A DNA stretch of 64,000 nucleotides, taken from positions 152,259,490 to 152,323,489 of the forward strand of contig NC_084462.1 of the NCBI RefSeq assembly GCF_027409185.1. The letters run 5' to 3'. Under the pieces are notes generated by a model. That model was not told where the DNA came from. It saw nothing but the letters and a program-made list of their open reading frames with translations, and did not search any database. Position numbers and translations under genes: made by a program. The stretch is from Cynocephalus volans. Lineage: Eukaryota > Chordata > Mammalia > Dermoptera > Cynocephalidae. The stretch's first letter is position 1. Each line of letters opens with the position of its first letter. Positions 58,235 to 64,000 of this stretch are shown here, in pieces.

Positions 58235-58245
58235 TTATTTTGTGC

Positions 58246-60515
58246 TTGTATAGAGTACTACATCTAAAAAAATGTAGTTAATACTTTCATATAAGAGCAA
58301 GAAGAATCTCATTATTTTACTCATATATGTATTTACCTGTAAGGTAATCCCATTAAATATATCCTGAGCTGGTATTTTGAGGTAGGGTGAAAACATAATC
58401 TAGCTGCTGTTCTTTAGAACTGCAAAGTCATGTTGGTAGAACTTGCTAATGAATGTTTAATTTCACTTGCTATGAATCCTGAAAACTTGTTTCAATAGAA
58501 TATGTCACAAAAAAATGGAATAAAGAAATAGATCAAGCTATTTAAGTTGGATTTTATGAGACTACTTCTGGTCCTCATATTCACCATTTAGAAATTTAGC
58601 TTTTATCAATTTACTCAGGGATTTACTTAGATTGATTAAACTAATACAAGTGATTAATACACCAAAATGTCAAGTTACTATTTTATAAAAGGGTATGTTA
58701 ATCGAGATAGTTTCTAGTATAGGGCACCCTACCCTCTTTCCAGGATGTTAGGTTTACTCAGAAAACCACGTATAAATTGAAACATTATTGGTGCCCCTCA
58801 AGTTATGTTTTTATATAATAATTCTTTCAGATTTTATTTTGGGAATTTTTGGGTAAAGAATGGAGTCCAGTCTCTGGATGATACCATCTTGATAATATTG
58901 AAAGATAAATCTGTACCAGACTCTTTCTATTAGATGCATAAATACCTCTACCTTTCCATTTTTATTTGCTGTTCTGACATATTTTAATAACCTGTAATAA
59001 TTCCTAGACATACCAGTTATTTTTTAATTATACTTTTAGGTTTGCCGCTGCTTCATAGCTTGAGAATAGGTACCTTAATCTAAACAGAAAACCATTTCAA
59101 TACATAGGATAGGTTGGATTAGTTTTGGAGAGGATTTTTGTGAATCTCTGATTCCATCCATAAAGTTTAAATGATTGGGTATGTTGTATTCGGGGGCCTA
59201 CCTTTTTGTTACCTTCATTTTTGAAAAATTTCAAAATGTGCTATCTTTAACAAATCCTTCTAGACAGGAATTGTTTAGAGACTCTTTTGGAATTATGTGA
59301 AAATTGTTTATTACTTCACTTTTGTTCTCTCAAGTAATCTAAAGATGACTTTGGAAACCGAGGGAAAGCTCTGCTGTTAAAGTACTTTGCAGTTTCTTTC
59401 CCTCCTATTATCTTGCTCTTGTTTTGTAGCGTTCTATCTCTAATGCACCATATTACCATATATATTTGATTATAAGGCTAGTTTCCCCCACTCCCAGAAC
59501 TGCCTCTCAACAAAGATAGAAGTAATCAGAGTAATTACAGTCTCTTGTATTACTTGCCATTAGCTCACTTTCCCCCCTCCAATTGCTTTTTTTGTGTTTG
59601 CAACAAGACTTAGTGTTTTTAAAAAGTCTTAAGAAATTTAATAAAGATTATAGTAACTGTTATTAGGGTTATAACTTAATAATTTGCAAGTGTTCAATGT
59701 CATGATAATAAATCGTTAAAGATTAAATTAAAGAGCAGGTTATGAAGATAAGAACATGTATTTATGGGATGAATGAAAAAAAGAACAGTTGTCCTAATGA
59801 AGTGCAAATGGATATTTGCGATAAATAGAATTTCCAGTAACAGCACCATACTTATATTCAAAAAGTGTTATAATTCAGATCAATTGTAATGAAATGATGA
59901 TGTTAATGTGCTATATAAACCTATGTTAGATAACTAATAATGGCTTTTATGTTGAAGAAAGCTCTGTTGCTAAAGATGTATGTGAATAAATTGAACAAAA
60001 TTGCTTTATGAAATAGAGTAGAAAAATAATGTCTAAATATATTTCATATAACACTTTAACAATGAGGATACTGACTTTCACCAAAATTTTATAGATTCAA
60101 ATGGTCTAAAAACCTTTTTTTTTTTGCTTTTCTTTTTAAAATAAAAGTATAGGAAAAATCCTGTGAAGTATATAAGATTATTTTAATTCATCAGTATACA
60201 TCCTTACTTTTATTTGTTAGGGTGTTTTTTCTCCCTTATTTTTCATGTCCGTGCTCTCTTCTCATAAATGTTTTAAACTGCCCATCTCTAGCTCCTAGTA
60301 CAGTGATTTACTTGGCCAGAGTAACAGACTTAATACCTGTTGATGATGAATTGAATATACTATATTATTCTGGTTCCTTTTCATCTGGGTGATATGGCAT
60401 AAATTTTGACATTACCTAAGAGCATTCTACTGCAGCAAAAAGTACAAATATGTTATAGAGTGACATAAATATAAAATGCAAATATAAACAGGTAAAAAAT
60501 GTCTAATATTGTTAA
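58246..60515. other. Intron 1, long unassigned stretch
   Basis: 2.3 kb of AT-rich sequence with no gene and no recognised mobile element. Either unique intron or repeats too old to read by eye. Confidence 0.4.
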
Positions 60516-60523
60516 TGACTCTT

Positions 60524-60622
60524 TTTTTTGGGGGGGGAGGCTGGTCTATAGGGGGATCCCAGCCTTTGACCTTGGTGTTATAACATCATACTCTAGACAA
60601 CTGAGCTAACCAGCTAACCCTC
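60524..60622 (-). mobile_element. t-SINE monomer, minus strand, diverged
   Basis: T-run and G-run, GGCTGGTCTATAGGGGGATC, GACCTTGGTGTTATAACATC and ACAACTGAGCTAACCAGCTA. Confidence 0.82.
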
Positions 60623-62780
<2,158 letters not shown>

Positions 62781-62786
62781 TTAGAG

Positions 62787-63104
62787 CAGAGTTCAGCAAA
62801 CTATGGCCCATGTAGTTTTTGTACGACCTGTGAGCTATGAATGGTTTTTATATTTTTTAATGGTTGAGAAAAAATCCTAAGAAGAGTGATATTTTGTGGC
62901 ATGTGAAAATTATATGAAATTCAAATGTCAATGTCCATAAAGTTTTATTGGAACACACCATGCTCATTTGTTTATGTGTTGTATGTGGCTACTTTTATAC
63001 TTTAACAATAACATACTTTAATAACAACAGAGTTGAGTATTTATAACAAATCATCTGCAAACAAATGTTTGTTGTTTGGCCTTAAAAAAAGTTTGCTGAT
63101 TCCT
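62787..63104 (-). mobile_element. hAT-Charlie element relic
   Basis: Starts CAGAGTTCAGCAAACTATGG and ends GTTTGCTGATTCCTG, the inverted termini of this group. GGCCCATGTAGTTTTTGTAC and AAAGTTTTATTGGAACACAC are internal landmarks. I am unsure of the exact family; the strand given is by similarity to related elements. Confidence 0.75.
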
Positions 63105-63450
63105 GACTATGTGCCAAACTGCTTCTTTTTTTTTTTTTATTTTATTTTTTAAAGATGACCGGTAAGGGGATCTTAACCCTTGACTTGGTGTTGTGAGCAC
63201 CACGCTCAGCCAGTGAGTGAACCGGCCATCCGTATATGGGATCCGAACCCAGGGCCTTGGTGTTATCAGCACCGCACTCTCCCGAGTGAGCCACGGGCCG
63301 GCCCCCAAACTGCTTCTTAAGGTCTCATTTTGAGACCAAGTTACTTACCTCTTTATGCCTCAATTTTTCCATCTGTAAAATGGGGAGAGTAATAGAGCAA
63401 ACTGCATAGAGTGATTGTGAGGATTAAATGAGTTGACATACATACAGCAG
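63105..63450 (+). repeat. MIR, split by a t-SINE
   Basis: CAAGTTACTTACCTCTTTAT, GCCTCAATTTTTCCATCTGT, AAAATGGGGAGAGTAATAGA and GAGGATTAAATGAGTTGACA. Confidence 0.8.
63128..63304 (-). mobile_element. t-SINE dimer, minus strand
   Basis: T-run, AAAGATGACCGGTAAGGGGA, GTGAGCACCACGCTCAGCCA, CCGTATATGGGATCCGAACC and GAGCCACGGGCCGGCCC. The 14-bp duplication CCAAACTGCTTCTT (63114-63127 and 63305-63318) is perfect. It is very similar to the copy at 6479-6657, including the variant CATCCGTATATGG. Confidence 0.95.
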
Positions 63451-63479
63451 TTAGATATGTGTCTTCAACATGTGTATCG

Positions 63480-64000
63480 TTGCAGCCCCCAATCTTAGAG
63501 GGCACTCTTGTAGTGTTTGCCTATTCCAAAGAGCTCACCCAGGCCAATAGGTAGAGGCATCGGTTTATTAGACTTAATGGGAGGTGCTGGAGGCAGCCGG
63601 CCAGCTGGAAATCCTCACCACCATGGGTTACATAGAGCAGTTATATAGTGAACAGATAAAAGGAGAGGTGTAAATCATTTGCGTGCTTATGCCTAGACCC
63701 TCACCCTACTCAGAGCACAGGCAGAAGATCTGGCTGAGTAGACAAGTTAACCTATTTATTGGCTACTCTTCTGGCGCCAGAGTATTTTAACACCAGCGTG
63801 CTAATCTGCTTAGGGTCCCTGCTCCCTCTACTAGTCTTCAATTTGTCTTAAAGGAGATGTGCCTTTCCTTGGGTAAATACCTCGGCCAGGGGTAGTTTCT
63901 CAGGGAGGAGGGGGAACTCTGGTATGCACGGAGAGGGGGAATAGGTCTGTGTCCAGCATTTACCTTACAACTTGGTAATCACTAAGTAGTACGTGTTAGG
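63480..64000 (-). mobile_element. Retroviral LTR-like sequence, cut by window end
   Basis: Starts near TGCAGCCCCCAATCTTAGAG. The reverse complement carries AATAAACCGATGCCTCTACC (poly(A) signal) and GGGTGAGCTCTTTGGAATAG, compatible with an LTR in minus orientation. The far end lies outside the window, so no termini or duplication can be checked. Confidence 0.45.

Overview
This is mammalian nuclear DNA, and the repeats point strongly to a colugo (Dermoptera, Galeopterus/Cynocephalus). About two dozen SINEs are built only from tRNA-Ile-like units, either single or dimeric. This is the architecture known for the dermopteran CYN/t-SINE family. They sit among ordinary placental repeats: MIR, L2, MaLR/MLT1, MER5A, MER20, Tigger and old L1.

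The only protein-coding sequence I can support is the first coding exon of PCNX1 (pecanex 1) at 34786-34938 on the + strand. It lies in a CpG island of about 1.4 kb (34140-35560). The exon encodes 51 residues and ends at a consensus splice donor. No later PCNX1 exon is visible, so 34939-64000 is read as part of a long first intron. An AAGATGGCGGC (YY1-type) motif at 34513 also begins a 58-codon upstream ORF that ends 93 bases before the main start codon.

Positions 1-34000 are upstream intergenic DNA dominated by LTR elements. They include a composite ERV (3388-5985), a nested MaLR LTR (7517-7921 inside an MLT1), a full-length MaLR with paired LTRs (8288-10701), solo LTRs at 16273-17148, 22096-22484 and 28426-28825, and many t-SINEs. 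Intron 1 holds a truncated antisense L1 of about 2 kb (37928-39988), a Tigger relic (42497-43148), a second full-length MaLR (48607-50977), two near-identical mariner-type MITEs (45341 and 55494), antisense L1M remains (52400-55490) and a (GT)70 microsatellite (61553-61692). The + strand LTR-type sequence at the end runs off the window.

I found no novel biochemical system, RNA gene or CRISPR-like array. The more interesting items are retrotransposon events (a tandem t-SINE pair inside one target-site duplication, an internally amplified t-SINE, a chimeric ERV) and the uORF/YY1 arrangement at PCNX1. All repeat family names come from recognition by eye, not from a database search.
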